The notes below the pieces were generated by a model. That model was not told where the DNA came from, did no database searches, and was given only the letters and a program-made list of their open reading frames with translations. Shown piece after piece: positions 1-10,470 of a stretch of DNA of 64,000 bases. A program made the position numbers and the translations under genes. Origin of the DNA: Mytilus edulis (lineage: Eukaryota; Mollusca; Bivalvia; Mytilida; Mytilidae); contig NC_092354.1 in assembly GCF_963676685.1 (NCBI RefSeq), positions 12,530,746 through 12,594,745 of the forward strand, given 5' to 3'. Position 1 is the stretch's first letter, and each line of letters opens with the position of its first letter.

Positions 1-114
1 TTGCTACATCATTCTGCAGCTCTATCAACTTACCACCTAAACCATGGTTCTCATTCTGTAAATAACAAATAATGATAAAAGAATTTCATCTTTAACTGCA
101 GACTGTATGTAATG

Positions 115-665
115 TTAACTTGAAGAAAAACTAAGTCCATTTTTACAGATACACAGGTACAAAATGTTAACAAAATTTCCTTCTAAGTACTTGCTTTTGA
201 TCATAAACAAGCTTCTGTCTAAGTTTGGTACAAATTAAAAATAGTATAAGAAAGTTATTAATTTTTTTTTAAATTTAAGTGAGTGAATGTGTTGTTTCCT
301 GGCAGAAAAGTCCATTTAAAAGTAAAATACAGAAAGAGTGGATTTAGTTTTTAACAAAATTTACTTCTGTATACTATCTTTTGATTATAAACAAGCTTCT
401 GTCCAAGTTTGGTAAGAACCCAGGATAGTTTAAGAAAGTTGTGAAAATTTCAAAAACTTTAACCACAGAGTGAATGTAATGTTTCCCCGCAGAAAAACTA
501 AGTCCATTTATAAGTAAAATACAGAAAAATGGAATTTTATTTTTACAAAATTTACTTCTGGATAATATCTTATGATCATAAACAAGCTTCTGTCCATGTT
601 TGGTAGTAATCTAGTATAGTTTAAGAAAGTTATTAAAATTTCAAAAACTGTAACCACAGAGTTAA
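115..665. repeat. Three degenerate ~175-190 bp tandem units
   Basis: The block AGTCCATTT recurs at 134, 309 and 500. Each copy is followed by the same stretch (TTTACTTCTG, then AAACAAGCTTCTGTC, then AAGTTTGGTA and AAGAAAGTT). The units differ by many substitutions, so the array is old. It runs straight into the G/C-richer segment at 666-770, and the two probably form one dispersed element. The small reading frame on the minus strand here has no recognisable product. Confidence 0.75.
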
Positions 666-770
666 TATTTGTGGACGCCGCCACGGACGACATCGACGAC
701 GACGGAATGTAGGATCGCTTAGTCTCGCTTCTTCGACAAAAGTCGAAGGCTAGACTAAAATGAAATTTCA
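666..770 (+). repeat. End segment of dispersed element with GAC-rich run and hairpin
   Basis: A run of GAC/GACGAC triplets (672-705) is followed by a perfect 7-bp-arm hairpin, CTTCGAC (731-737) and GTCGAAG (742-748). Similar GACGACGGA runs followed by a hairpin close the other mussel-type repeat in this window (for example 3180-3258). It may therefore be the 3' end of a related non-autonomous element; the kinship is inference. Confidence 0.5.
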
Positions 771-921
771 CTTCCTATATTTTCATTTTATTATTTATAT
801 CTTTATAGTATGTAGTTTTTATGAAAAATTCAGGGAAATAAAACTTTTTTTTCAATAATCCCAATTTAAATAACACTAATACCATGAATACTGCCTGCAG
901 TAAACATGTAGGTTTCAAATT

Positions 922-942
922 CCCCCCCCCCCCCCCCCCCCC
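922..942 (+). repeat. Poly-C tract (21 C)
   Basis: An uninterrupted homopolymer of 21 C in otherwise AT-rich DNA. The rest of 771-1050 shows nothing I can name. Tract length may be unreliable because of sequencing slippage. Confidence 0.9.
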
Positions 943-1053
943 ACACAATCCCTATTATTCAAATTAAATTTGTAAGCAGTATGTACAATGTAAAGTGAAT
1001 CAAAATCATGTTATCTAAAGTAAATCTATGTCATACATATTTTCTCTGCTTAA

Positions 1054-1350
1054 GGAAACACATGTTTATCAACAATGATATACACTTAGTATATATGTAA
1101 ATTTATACTAAGTTATATTATACATATCAATATATACTTGCAATACACTCAAAAATAAGAGAAAACAAACGATGCAACGTTAAAATGGTCATTGTTGATA
1201 AACAAGTAAGTGAACATTACATACAGTCTGCAGTTAAGTTAAAATGTCCTGTACCAAGTCAGGAATATGGCCATTGTTATATTATTGTTCGTTTCTGTGT
1301 GTTTTACATTTTAACGTTGCGTCGTTTGTTTTCTCTTATTTTTGAGTGTA
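1054..1350. repeat. Inverted repeat pair formed by fragments of a dispersed repeat
   Basis: About 1147-1187 is the near-perfect reverse complement of about 1308-1350 (CACTCAAAAATAAGAG against CTCTTATTTTTGAGTG, continuing through AACAAACGA and AACGTTAAAATG). A second, outer-to-inner pair is TGTTTATCAACAATGA near 1054-1069 against TCATTGTTGATAAACA near 1188-1203. The transcript could form a long hairpin. The right arm belongs to the repeat at 1240-1610, so the left arm is an inverted fragment of the same family. Confidence 0.8.
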
Positions 1351-1610
1351 ATTTCACATTGCGATAAGACGTGTCACGGTACTTGTCTATCCTAAATTCA
1401 TGTATTTGGTTTTACTATTATATTTGTTATTCTCGTGGGATTTTGTCTGATGCTTGGTCCGTTTCTGTGTGTGTTACATTTTAGTGCTGTGTCGTTGTTC
1501 TCCTCTTATATTTAATGTGTTTCCCTCGGTTTTAGTTTGTTACCCCGTTTTTGTTTTTTGTCCATGGATTTATGAGTTTTGAACAGCGGTATACTACTGT
1601 TGCCTTTATT
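1240..1610 (+). repeat. Dispersed repeat copy, same family as 29858-30220
   Basis: This segment aligns with 29858-30220 almost base for base. Shared blocks include CTGTACCAAGTCAGGAATAT, the segment ending GATAAGACGTGTCACGG, and the shared end GAGTTTTGAACAGCGGTA followed by CTACTGTTGCCTTTATT. The 1185-1367 reading frame overlaps it and is not a gene. The common right end (GTTGCCTTTATT) at both loci marks a defined element boundary. Confidence 0.85.
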
Positions 1611-1819
1611 TATATATAAATAACAGCTGACAATAAACATTAAATATTTCATGAAATACATAATCTTAAAAGCAAACCAGCCTTTAGAGAAAAAGTTCCT
1701 TATATAGATCTATTACATTTAACAGTCTATTATTTGAACTTGGAATTATTTTTAACTATGGAATTTGCTTGATTTCTTGTTATTGAAATTTTTAATAAAT
1801 TCCATGATTATTCTGTTCT

Positions 1820-1912
1820 GAAATGTTCTGTGCTGCGCACAACACTTTCTATTACAAAGAAAATAGTATATTTTCAATAGAATGTACTGTGCCGCGCACA
1901 ACACTATCTAAC
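1820..1912 (+). repeat. Two-copy ~61-bp direct repeat with GCGCAC core
   Basis: TGTTCTGTGCTGCGCACAAC and TGTACTGTGCCGCGCACAAC lie about 61 bp apart, each followed by ACT. The core of each is near-palindromic. Nothing indicates a function. Confidence 0.5.
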
Positions 1913-1986
1913 CAAAAGACATTGTATGGAAAGTGTTATTAACTGCTAAAAAGATCATAATACAAAATAAACATGGAACTTATAAA

Positions 1987-3260
1987 AACTAGAGGCTCTA
2001 AAGAGCCTGTGTCGCTCACCTTGGTCTATGTGAATATTAAACAATGGACACAGATGGATTCATGACAAAATTGTGTTTTGGTGATGGTGATGTGTTTGTA
2101 GATCTTACTTTACTAAACATTCTTGCTGCTTACAATTATCTCTATCTAAAACAGTACTTTCTGTGGAAAATGTTATTGAAAATCTTCAAATTTTAAGAAA
2201 AATTGTTAAAAATTGACTATGAAGGGCAATAACTCCTTAGGGGGTCAATTGAATATTTTGGTCATAGTGACTTATTTTCAGTTCTTACTTTGATGTACAT
2301 TATTGCTGTTTACAGTTTATCTCTATCTATAATAATATTCAAGATAACAAAAAAAACAGCAAAATTTCCTCAAAATTACCAATTCAGGGGCAGCAACCTA
2401 ACAACCGATTATCCAATTCATCTGAAAATTCCAGGGCAGATAGATCGTGACCTGATCAACAATTTTACTTCCTGTCAGATTTGCTCTTAATGCTTTGGTT
2501 TTTGAGTTATAAGCCAAAAACTGCATTTTATCCCCATCTTCTATTTTTAGCCATGGCGGCCATCTTGGTTTGTTGGCCGAGTTACCGGACACATTTTTTT
2601 AACTAGATACCCCAATTATGGCTAAGTTTGGTTAAATTTAGCCCAGTAGTTTCAGAGGAGAAGAATTTTCTAAAAGATTACTAAGATTTACGAAAAATGG
2701 TTAAAAATTGACTATAAAGGGCAATAACTCCTAAAGTGGTCAACTGACCATTTTAGTCCTGTTGACTTATTTGTAGATCTTACTTTGCTGAACATTATTG
2801 CTGTTTACAGTTTATCTCTATCTATAATAATATTCAAGATAATAACCAAAAACAGCAAAATTTCCTTAAAATTATCAATTCAGGGGCAGCAACCCAACAA
2901 CGGGTTGTCCGATTCATCTGAAAATTTCAGGGCAGATAGATCTTGACCTGATAAACAATTTTACCTATGTCAGATTTGCTCTAAATGCTTTGGTTTTTGA
3001 GTTATAACCCAAAAACTGCATTTTACCCCTATGTTCTATTTTTAGCCATGGTGGCCATCTTGGTTGGTTGACGGGTCACGCCACACATTTTTTAAACTAG
3101 ATACCCTAATGATGATTGTGGCCAAGTTTGGTTTAATTTGGCCCAGTAGTTTCAGAGGAGAAGATTTTTGTAAAAGTTAACGACGACGGACGACGACGAC
3201 GGACGACGGACGCAAAGTGATGGGAAAAGCTCACTTGGCCCTTCGGGCCAGGTGAGCTAA
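1987..3260 (+). repeat. Mussel-type dispersed repeat, copy A
   Basis: Starts with AACTAGAGGCTCTAAAGAGC, itself a short hairpin (GGCTCTAAAGAGCC). Ends with the terminal hairpin at 3228-3258 (AGCTCAC, TGGCCC, TTCG loop, GGGCCA, GTGAGCT) preceded by a GACGGACGAC run. Two internal direct repeats about 495 bp apart carry GGGCAATAACTCC (2224 and 2719) and the TTTAGCCATGG block. Copies B and C share both ends and the internal units. No coding capacity is evident; the short reading frames over GCCATGGCGGCCATC are not genes. I recognise this family as abundant in mussel genomes, but the transposon class is unknown to me. Confidence 0.85.
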
Positions 3261-3332
3261 AAATTTAAACACAAGAAATTATGCGAATTCCATAATTAAA
3301 AATAATTCCAAGTTCAAATAATAGCCTGTTAT

Positions 3333-3902
3333 TTTTATTTTGTCTTGTTTAATATAGCTAAATTATCAAGTCCTTTTATTTCAATTCAACCAAATTCTTT
3401 TTATTTTACCATTTTACATCATTTACTGTTAACATTTGTATTTAATTTTTCTTAAGATTTTTATCTAGGGATATTGACATGATTGTCATGAGAAAAGTTT
3501 AACAATGATCATTAATAAGTTTAAACGCCATCAAAAATTACATTTTTAATTGTTAAAAGAAATAATTATTATTTACAATATTAATAATACATTTGTAATA
3601 ATGTACATACACATATGTGTTTATTGCTAAAACATTGTCTTAAAATATTTAGTAAATTGACAAAATTTCATCATGTTCATACTGTAAATGTAATATAATT
3701 TGTCAATAAATAAGTCTTCCTTCTGTTTTATCTATGTAATCTACATCTGAGGAAGTTGCCTTCAGGAAGTAGGTAGTATATAATGTGATGTAAGTACGCC
3801 TCTACCTGTTAGGTTTTATATTAACTACATGTATAACAAATGTACATCACTTGACAAACTTGTTTAGGCCAAAGATTATGTATGAAATTGAGAATGGAAA
3901 TG
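3333..3902. other. Unannotated AT-rich stretch
   Basis: AT-rich sequence with no reading frame, repeat or RNA feature that I can support. Confidence 0.6.
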
Positions 3903-4345
3903 TAATATATGTCAAAGAGACAACCTGACCAAAGAGCAGATAAAAGCTGAAGTCCACCAATGGGTCTTCAACACAGCAAGAAAATTGTGCACCCAAAGGC
4001 GGGCTTCAGCTGGCCCCATAACATCCATAATCATGTTAATCATGTTAAGAAAAATGTGTACTAGTTCAGTGAAAATTGTTATCATACTTAACATGCTAAA
4101 TTCCAAAACATATAAATGAAATAAAATTAAACATACAAGACTAACAAAGGCCAGAAGCTCCTGACATGAGACAGGAGCAAAAATGTGGCGGTTAAATATG
4201 TTTTGCGAGATCTCAACCCTCAAATATACCTCTAGCCAATGTAGAATAAACAAGCACAGTCTGTCAGCGTTACACACAGTAAAACTCAGGTTAAAAGCAG
4301 TCTGAGTCCGATGTCAGAATAGGTAACAAAAGAAATAAGCAAAAT
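3903..4345 (+). repeat. Abundant bivalve dispersed repeat copy
   Basis: Contains the blocks AAAGAGACAACCTGACCAAA, CACCAATGGGTCTTCAACAC, GGCGGGCTTCAGCTGGCCCC and CTAACAAAGGCCAGAAGCTC. I recognise this block order from highly repeated bivalve DNA. The 121-codon minus-strand frame across it (3912-4277) is incidental. About 4365-4440 (AGTGCCAATGAGACAT) looks like the edge of another common family. Confidence 0.7.
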
Positions 4346-4642
4346 GACAATGATACATAAATTAACATAGGTATAGGAAGATGTGGTATAAGTGCCAATG
4401 AGACATACCTGTTTCTGTCCCAGTATGTATATATATTATAACTGGTTACCAAATAACATGAACTGAATGTTAATTTCTATCATAACATTTAATACTTGTA
4501 ATTTGAGTAATTGGTTTTCAGGGTTGATATGTCTGTGGTAATTGTGGTGTACTGTTTGAAAGGCCAAACAAATATATATATCATTGTATATAGGGACTGC
4601 TGTACATATGCAACTAAAATATGGTTCATTAACTCTAAAATA

Positions 4643-5207
4643 AAACTAGAGGCTCTTAAGAGCCTGTGTCGCTCACCTTGGTTTATGTGCATATTAAACA
4701 AAGGAAACAGATGGATTCATCACAAAATTGTGTTTTGGTGATGGTGATGTGTTTGTAGATCATACTTTACTGATCATTTTTGTTACTTACAATTTTCTCT
4801 ATCTGTAATGAACTTGGCCCTTTAGTTACAGAGGAAAAAACTTTGTAAAAACTTACCAAAATTTATCAAATTAATGAAAAATGTTAAAAAATGACTATAA
4901 AGGGCAATAACTCCTTAAGGGGTCAACTGACCATTTTGGTAATGTTGACTTATTTGTAGATCTTAATTTGCTGAACATTATTGCTGTTTACAATTTTTCT
5001 CTATCTATAATAGTATTCAAGATAATAACCAAAAACGGCTAAATTTCTTTAAAAATTACCAATTGGGGGCAGCAACCCAACAACCAGTTGTCCAATTCAT
5101 CTGAAAATTTCAGGGCAGATAGATATTTACTAGATAAAAAAGTTTACTCCTTGTAAGATTTGCTTTAAATGCTTTGGTTTCATGGTTATAAGCCAAAATC
5201 TACTTTA
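4643..5207 (+). repeat. Mussel-type dispersed repeat, copy B, left part
   Basis: Begins with the same ACTAGAGGCTCTTAAGAGCC end as copies A and C. It follows the same internal order (GATCATACTTTACTGATC, AAGGGCAATAACTCC, CAGGGCAGATAGAT), then stops matching near 5207. The matching right end reappears at 6515-6702, so this copy is split by about 1.3 kb of other sequence. Confidence 0.8.
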
Positions 5208-5889
5208 AACTGTAAAAACGGAAAATGTATATTATTAAGTTTCACCTGTACACTGATGTTCACGTAAGTTGTAACATTTTGAATAATTCTGGATGGGCTA
5301 CTGTTATTACATGAATATCATTTAACATGATGCACTAGTCTATCATCTTAGCTATAGTTACCTAGGCCTTTTACAAAAACATATATTTCAGCTAACATAA
5401 ACCACTAAAAAAAAATTAATCAAGTATTTTTTCAACAGCAGGTCATCTCTATAAATTTACCTTGATTCAAATGGATTTCAAATTGAACTGGTCAATTGTC
5501 GAATTCAGAAAAGCAATTACAAAAGTTCATATACTTAATTGATAAGATATTTAAAGCATTGAACCAGTGTTCAAAAATTTTTGGATCATCTTCAAAACTG
5601 TTGAAATAGTTCCATAATGATGACATCGCATTTCATGAATGGTCTATCATCAACATTATTTTCAAAAAACACTCAAACTTTTGTCTTTTGAGGACTGAAT
5701 AATTTCTTTTTACAAAACAAGTTTTCATCATATTATATAACGGCTCTACTGGGCGATCTTCTTATACGAGATGGGTGCCCATTAAACTTTATTCATCAAT
5801 GTTATATCAAAATTTGAATTTGCTCTCTGCCGAGGTTTGCTTTGACACCCATTTTTATCAACCTGCTGGGCAATCTGCTTTTACAAGAT
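5208..5889. other. Sequence inserted within repeat copy B, no gene seen
   Basis: AT-rich sequence between the two halves of copy B. I see no coding region. Near 5755-5890 the phrases CTGGGCGATCTTCTTATACG and CTGGGCAATCTGCTTTTACA look like two diverged copies of one short unit just upstream of the SINE. Confidence 0.5.
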
Positions 5890-6200
5890 CGAATACTAAA
5901 AGTGTAGTGGTTAGTGCATCGGACTACTAACACAAAGGTTCCTGGTTCGATTCCCGTTTGGGATGAAAATTTCAGGAACTCAATTTTCGGCTCTCCCTTG
6001 ACACCATCTTCAAGTATGGTCTTGAGTAAACGATGATAGTCTGTCGGAAGGGGACGAAAAATGGCCAACCTGTGTTAAGAGAGATCCATATGTCTTGCAC
6101 GTTAAAGACACCCTTGTAGATTTCGAAAAAGAGTAGGCTAATGCCGCTACAAGGCAGCACTCGCACCCACAAAGTGGAAAGGGATTAATATAAGTTGCAA
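5890..6200 (+). mobile_element. tRNA-derived SINE
   Basis: A tRNA-like head carries an RNA polymerase III A box (TAGTGGTTAGTGC, 5905-5917) and a perfect B box (GGTTCGATTCC, 5944-5954). A body follows (CTTGCACGTTAAAGACACCC, then GCCGCTACAAGGCAGCACTC) that I recognise from bivalve SINEs. The head does not fold into a complete tRNA, so this is not called as a tRNA gene. It sits inside the sequence that splits repeat copy B. The two short minus-strand reading frames across it are incidental. The exact 5' and 3' ends and the target-site duplication were not resolved. Confidence 0.8.
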
Positions 6201-6514
6201 AAATTGTTTCTCAATTCACTATAAATAAATATGTTTAAACTAAGATCGAATACTCCCATAACATATTAATCAATTGAATTCGGCTGCTAAAATTGTTTGC
6301 CACATGTTGACATAATTAAATCGTTGTTAATAAAATTCGATCGTAAACAGCATTCTTATTCGGATTTTAAAACGTTTTGATAACAAACTATGAAAAATTA
6401 TAGTTGCCTTAATCGGTGACAGAAACTTTTCCAGAAATATCGATTTTTATTTTTGTTTCCTGAATTGGGAATTCATTTTCACGCTCAGTGGCCCTAAACT
6501 TGGAATCATCCCTG
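6201..6514. other. No feature seen
   Basis: AT-rich sequence between the SINE and the right part of repeat copy B. No coding or structural signal noticed. Confidence 0.5.
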
Positions 6515-6702
6515 TTTTGGTGGGTCACCTTACACAATTTATAAACTAGATACCCTAATGATGATTGTGTCCAAGTTTGGTTAAATTTTGGCCCAGTAGT
6601 TTCAGAGGAGAAGATTTTTGCAAAAGTTTACAGACGACGGACGACGGATGCAAAGTGATGAGAAAAGCTCACTTGGCCCTTTGGGCTAAGTGAGCTAAAA
6701 AA
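6515..6702 (+). repeat. Mussel-type dispersed repeat, copy B, right part
   Basis: Carries the terminal blocks of the family: AAACTAGATACCCTAATGAT, GGCCCAGTAGTTTCAGAGGA, a GACGGACGACGG run, and the end hairpin with AGCTCACTTGGCCC and GTGAGCT. Confidence 0.85.
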
Positions 6703-6778
6703 TTATATATTATAGAAACTATTTTTATATAACCTATAAAAGGTTATGAAAGAAATTTGAATTTTGTTCATGTTATTT

Positions 6779-6892
6779 GGGGGCAACCCGTTATAATAAA
6801 TACCTATTAGATGGGGGCAACCAGTTATAATAAATACCTATTAGATGGGGGCAACCAGTTATAATAAATACCTATTAGATGGGGGCAATCAA
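6779..6892 (+). repeat. 34-bp minisatellite, about 3.3 copies
   Basis: The unit GGGGGCAACC-AGTTATAATA-AATACCTATT-AGAT starts at 6779, 6813, 6847 and 6881 (exact 34-bp spacing). The copies are nearly identical, so the expansion is recent or homogenised. Confidence 0.95.
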
Positions 6893-6989
6893 GGAAATTA
6901 TTGTGCAACCACAGCGCGGTCAAGGGAAGTCAAACTTTGTATTTAGTAGCAACGTATAAAAAGGTAATGTTGTTGCAGCCGCGGGAAAG

Positions 6990-7277
6990 TTGAAATCAAA
7001 GTTAAATACATCTGAAATTGAACAGGACGTTTCGCAGGTGTTAGACAATATCAGCAATGATCAAATATTACATTCCACGGCTAAAATCCTTAGACATGAC
7101 ATCGAAAATTTTACCGTTTCTACCAATGGATACCAAACTCCAAACGAGGCGTTCTTAGCTGTATCTATGGAGCGGATGTCTTCATCGCTTACAAAATTTG
7201 TCTGTTGGCTGATAGATAACAAGTCATTTAAGGACACGTCTAACCCTAGTATGTTGTTCCGTTTGACAAAATATTAA
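6990..7277 (+). pseudogene. Unrecognised ORF fragment, coding-like
   Basis: A 95-codon open frame opens in phase from just upstream (about 6980) and ends at a TAA at 7275. Its composition looks more protein-like than other short frames nearby: a hydrophilic first half with helical heptad-like spacing (LDNISNDQ, AKILRHDIENF), then FLAVSMERMSSSLTKFVCWL. It lies just after the minisatellite, with no neighbouring gene. The pattern recalls a segment of the large uncharacterised proteins common in mussel and fish repeats, but I cannot name a family. It could be a transposon-derived exon fragment or chance. Confidence 0.3.
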
Positions 7278-8458
7278 AGGAAGGTGATGGGTATAACGAC
7301 AAATTATTAAAGTTCAGGTCTAAATAACATCTTTAGATCTTACTTGTATCGAATTGAATACAAAAATTTAAATTTCGAAATTGAAATAGGTCAAGGTCAA
7401 GGTTATTCAACAGCTGTTTGAAAATTTCAAATTTGCACCCTATATGCAAAAAGGTCAATCTAAAGTCATTTTTGGCAATAAAAATATAAAATAAGTTCTA
7501 AATATAGAGAAAAAAGATACTTTTCTATAAATGAGTCGTTTTTATTTTGCTTTCAATGCATATATGTAGGAGAAAAGTGACTGCATATTCCTTGAATTTT
7601 GACTTTGACCTTTGACCCCGATTAAAAAAAAAATGTGACCATGGCAGACAACAACGACAACGCTATTTGGATGAGGCTTGTTCTCCTCTTTCCAATAATA
7701 TAAAATATAGCCGTGTGTTATTCTGTTAAGGCAAATCGATAATATTCGTTGATTGGACACCCTACTATGTGTCTATGGGACACAGATGATGCCCCTGCTT
7801 GCATATCATATTAAGTTATAAAGGAACACAGCTGAAGAAAAGTGAGGCTTCCCAAATTTGAACTTGATTATTGTTTTGTGGTAATATAAGTATTGTGTGT
7901 AAGTTTCATTCATACATGTAACATTTGGTTGAGGCAAACTAATGTTAGAAAACGGAAATGAAAAATTAAGCATTTTTTTCCATTTATATATTTCTATACT
8001 TTTAAACAAGAAGACCTCATTTTGTGTATTGCTTCTCTTCCTTCCACAATAAACTTATCAACATGCCTTTGTGTGCTTGAGGTACATTGGACCATGCATA
8101 GTCGCATTTTTCATCCATTCTTATGATTATTCAATTTGGGATATTTTGGGAGAAAAATGAAAATGAAGGCGTCCCGGTATTGTTTCCATCATCAGACCAA
8201 TTTTTAAGTAAGACATGAATGACTACCTGTTTCAACCAAGCATTAAATGCATGTGATTTCGTGGGTGTGTTCTAGTACAAATGTATATGTTTATGAGGGG
8301 CGTACTGAAATTCAATCTTGATCTAAGTTTTGTGGTAATAAGCATTGTGTTTAAGTTTCCACAAAACTCAGACCAAGATTTGCTTGAGACAAACTTTGTT
8401 TGAACATACGTGTACAATGTATGTATTTGTAACATGTGTAAAGGAATCGAAACAAAAA
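7278..8458. repeat. Fragments of a dispersed repeat in noncoding DNA
   Basis: 7855-7965 and 8300-8400 share an order of blocks (ACTTGAT..., TTTTGTGGTAATA, ATTGTGT..TAAGTTTC, TTGAGGCAAACT or TTGAGACAAACT) with 10190-10265, indicating three diverged fragments of one family. Short GGTCAAGGTCAAGG and TTGACTTTGACCTTTGACCC strings occur at 7390-7620. No gene is supported. Confidence 0.5.
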
Positions 8459-10114
8459 CTAGAGGCTCTAAAGAGCCTGTGTCGCTCACCTTGGTCTATG
8501 TGAATATTAAACAATGGACACAGATGGATTCATGACAAAATTGTGTTTAGGTGATGGTGATGTGTTTGTAGATCTTACTTTACTAAACATTCTTGCTGCT
8601 TACAATTATCTCTATCTATAATAGTACTTCTGTGGAAAATGTTATTGAAAATCTTCAAATTTTAAGAAAATTGTTAAAAATTGACTATGAAGGGCAATAA
8701 CTCCTTAGGGGGTCAATTGACTATTTTGGTCATACTGACTTATTTTTAGTTCTTACTTTGCTGTACATTATTGCTGTTTACAGTTTATCTCTATCTATAA
8801 TAATATTCAAGATAATAACAAAAATACAGCAACGTGACCTGATCAACAATTTTACTTCCTGTCAGATTTGCTCTTGATGCTTTGGTTTTTGAGTTATAAG
8901 CCAAAAACTGCATTTTACCCCCATGTTCTATTTTTAGCCATGGCGGCCATCTTGGTTTGTTGGCCAAGTTACTGGACACATTTTTTCAACTAGATACCCC
9001 AATGATGATTATGGCTAAGTTTGGTTAAATTTGGCCCAGTAGTTTCAGAGGAGAAGATTTTTCTAAAAGATTACTAAGATTTACGAAAAATGGTTAAAAA
9101 TTGACTATAAAGGGCAACTACTCCTAAAGTGGTCAACTGACCATTTTGGTCATGCAGACTTATTTGTAGATCTTACTTTGCTGAACATTATTGCTGTTTA
9201 CAGTTTATCTCTATCTAAAATAATATTCAAGATAATAACCAAAAACAGCAAAATTTCCTTAAAATTACCAATTCAGGGGCAGCAACCCAACAACGGAATG
9301 TCCTATTCATCTGAAAATTTCAGGGCAGATAGATCTTGACCTGATGAACAATATTACTTTGACAGATTTGCTCTAAATGCTTTGGTTTTTGAGTTATAAG
9401 CCAAAAACTGCATTTTACCCCTATGTTCTATTTTTAGCCATGGCGGCCATCTTGGTTGGTTGAGCGGGCACCGGACACATTTTTTAAACTAGATACCCCA
9501 ATGATGATTATGGCCAAGTTTGGTTAAATTTGGCCCAGTAGTTTCAGAGGAAAAGATTTTTCTAAAAGATTATTAAGATTTACGAAAAATGGTTAAAAAT
9601 TGACTATAAAGGGCAATAACTCCTAAAGTGGTCAACTGACCATTTTGGTCATGTTAACTTTTTTGTAGATCTTACTTTGCTGAACATTATTGCTGTTTAC
9701 AGTTTATCTCTATCTATAATAATATTCAAGATAATAACCAAAAACAGCAAAATTTCCTTAAAATTACCATTTCAGGGGCAGCAACCCAACAACGGAATGT
9801 CCGATTCATCTGAAAATTTCAGGGCAGATAGATCTTGACCTGATGAACAATATTACCCCATGTCAGATTTGCTCTAAATGCTTTGGTTTTTGAGTTATAA
9901 GCCAAAAACTGCATTTTACCCCTATGTTCTATTTTTAGCCATGGCGGCCATCTTGGTTGGTTGGCCGGGTCAACGGACACATTTTTTAAACTAGATATCC
10001 CAATGATGATTGTGGCCAAGTTTGGTTAAATTTGGCCCAGTAGTTTCAGAGGAGAAGATTTTTGTAAAAGTTAACGACGGACGCCAAGTGATGAGAAAAG
10101 CTCACTTGGCCTTT
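8459..10114 (+). repeat. Mussel-type dispersed repeat, copy C
   Basis: Starts with CTAGAGGCTCTAAAGAGCCT as in copy A and carries three internal units; GGGCAA(T/C)(A/T)A is at 8692, 9112 and 9611, so unit 2 to unit 3 is about 499 bp. It ends with GCAAAGTGAT-like and AAAAGCTCACTTGGCC at about 10112, lacking the second arm of the terminal hairpin present in copy A, so the right end is truncated. Minus-strand frames at 8791-8979 and 9819-10019 encode the same phrase (NKPRWPPWLKIEH / NQPRWPPWLKIEH), but only because the units are repeated. Confidence 0.85.
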
Positions 10115-10330
10115 CTAAAATAAGCAATATTTCCAATTGTGAGTGGGTATAACTCTAGAGAGGTAAAAGTGACGTCACTCAAACTCATACTTGATCTGTG
10201 TTTTCTGATAATAGGCATTGTTTACAAGTTTCATAAAATTTGGTTGAGGCAAACTGCAGTTAGAGAACAATTTTGGGACATACAGATGAATGTCTGTACA
10301 GACGGACAATGGTAAAACTTAATGCCTCCT
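10115..10330 (+). repeat. Dispersed repeat fragment
   Basis: Shares CTTGATCTGTGTTTTCTGATAATAGGCATTG and TTTGGTTGAGGCAAACT (described here in parts) with 7855-7965 and 8300-8400. It ends in GACGGACAATGGTAAAACT, a phrase recurrent at the ends of this bivalve family. Confidence 0.5.
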
Positions 10331-10331
10331 G

Positions 10332-10470
10332 AGCTATATATAACATAACTTTAGTTGGATTCTTTGAGACCAGGAAGTACATTGTAATACATCAGAATGT
10401 TCAGGGCTATATATAACATTACCTTAGTTGGATTCTTTGAGATCAGGAAGTAATACATCAGAATGTTCCA
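10332..10470 (+). repeat. Two-copy ~74-bp tandem duplication
   Basis: GCTATATATAACAT begins at 10332 and again at about 10406. Each copy continues TTAGTTGGATTCTTTGAGA, CAGGAAGTA and TACATCAGAATGTTC. The 62-codon minus-strand frame here is a by-product. Confidence 0.8.

Larger units (their letters stand above)
1719..3332. repeat. Inverted repeats (about 47-75 bp) flanking mussel repeat copy A
   Basis: The sequence at about 1722-1770 (ATTATTTGAACTTGGAATTA and onward) recurs as its reverse complement at about 3284-3330 with about three mismatches. Weaker matching continues to 1793 and 3262. The arms enclose the dispersed repeat at 1987-3260. This would fit an older TIR element into which that repeat inserted, or an inverted duplication around it. 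No target-site duplication was identified. Confidence 0.65.

Noticed and set aside
3912..4277. 121-codon ORF with hydrophobic segments
   Set aside because: Lies across a very common bivalve dispersed repeat and shows no conserved motif.
5895..5970. tRNA gene
   Set aside because: A and B boxes are present but no cloverleaf with acceptor and anticodon stems can be drawn, and the downstream body is that of a SINE.
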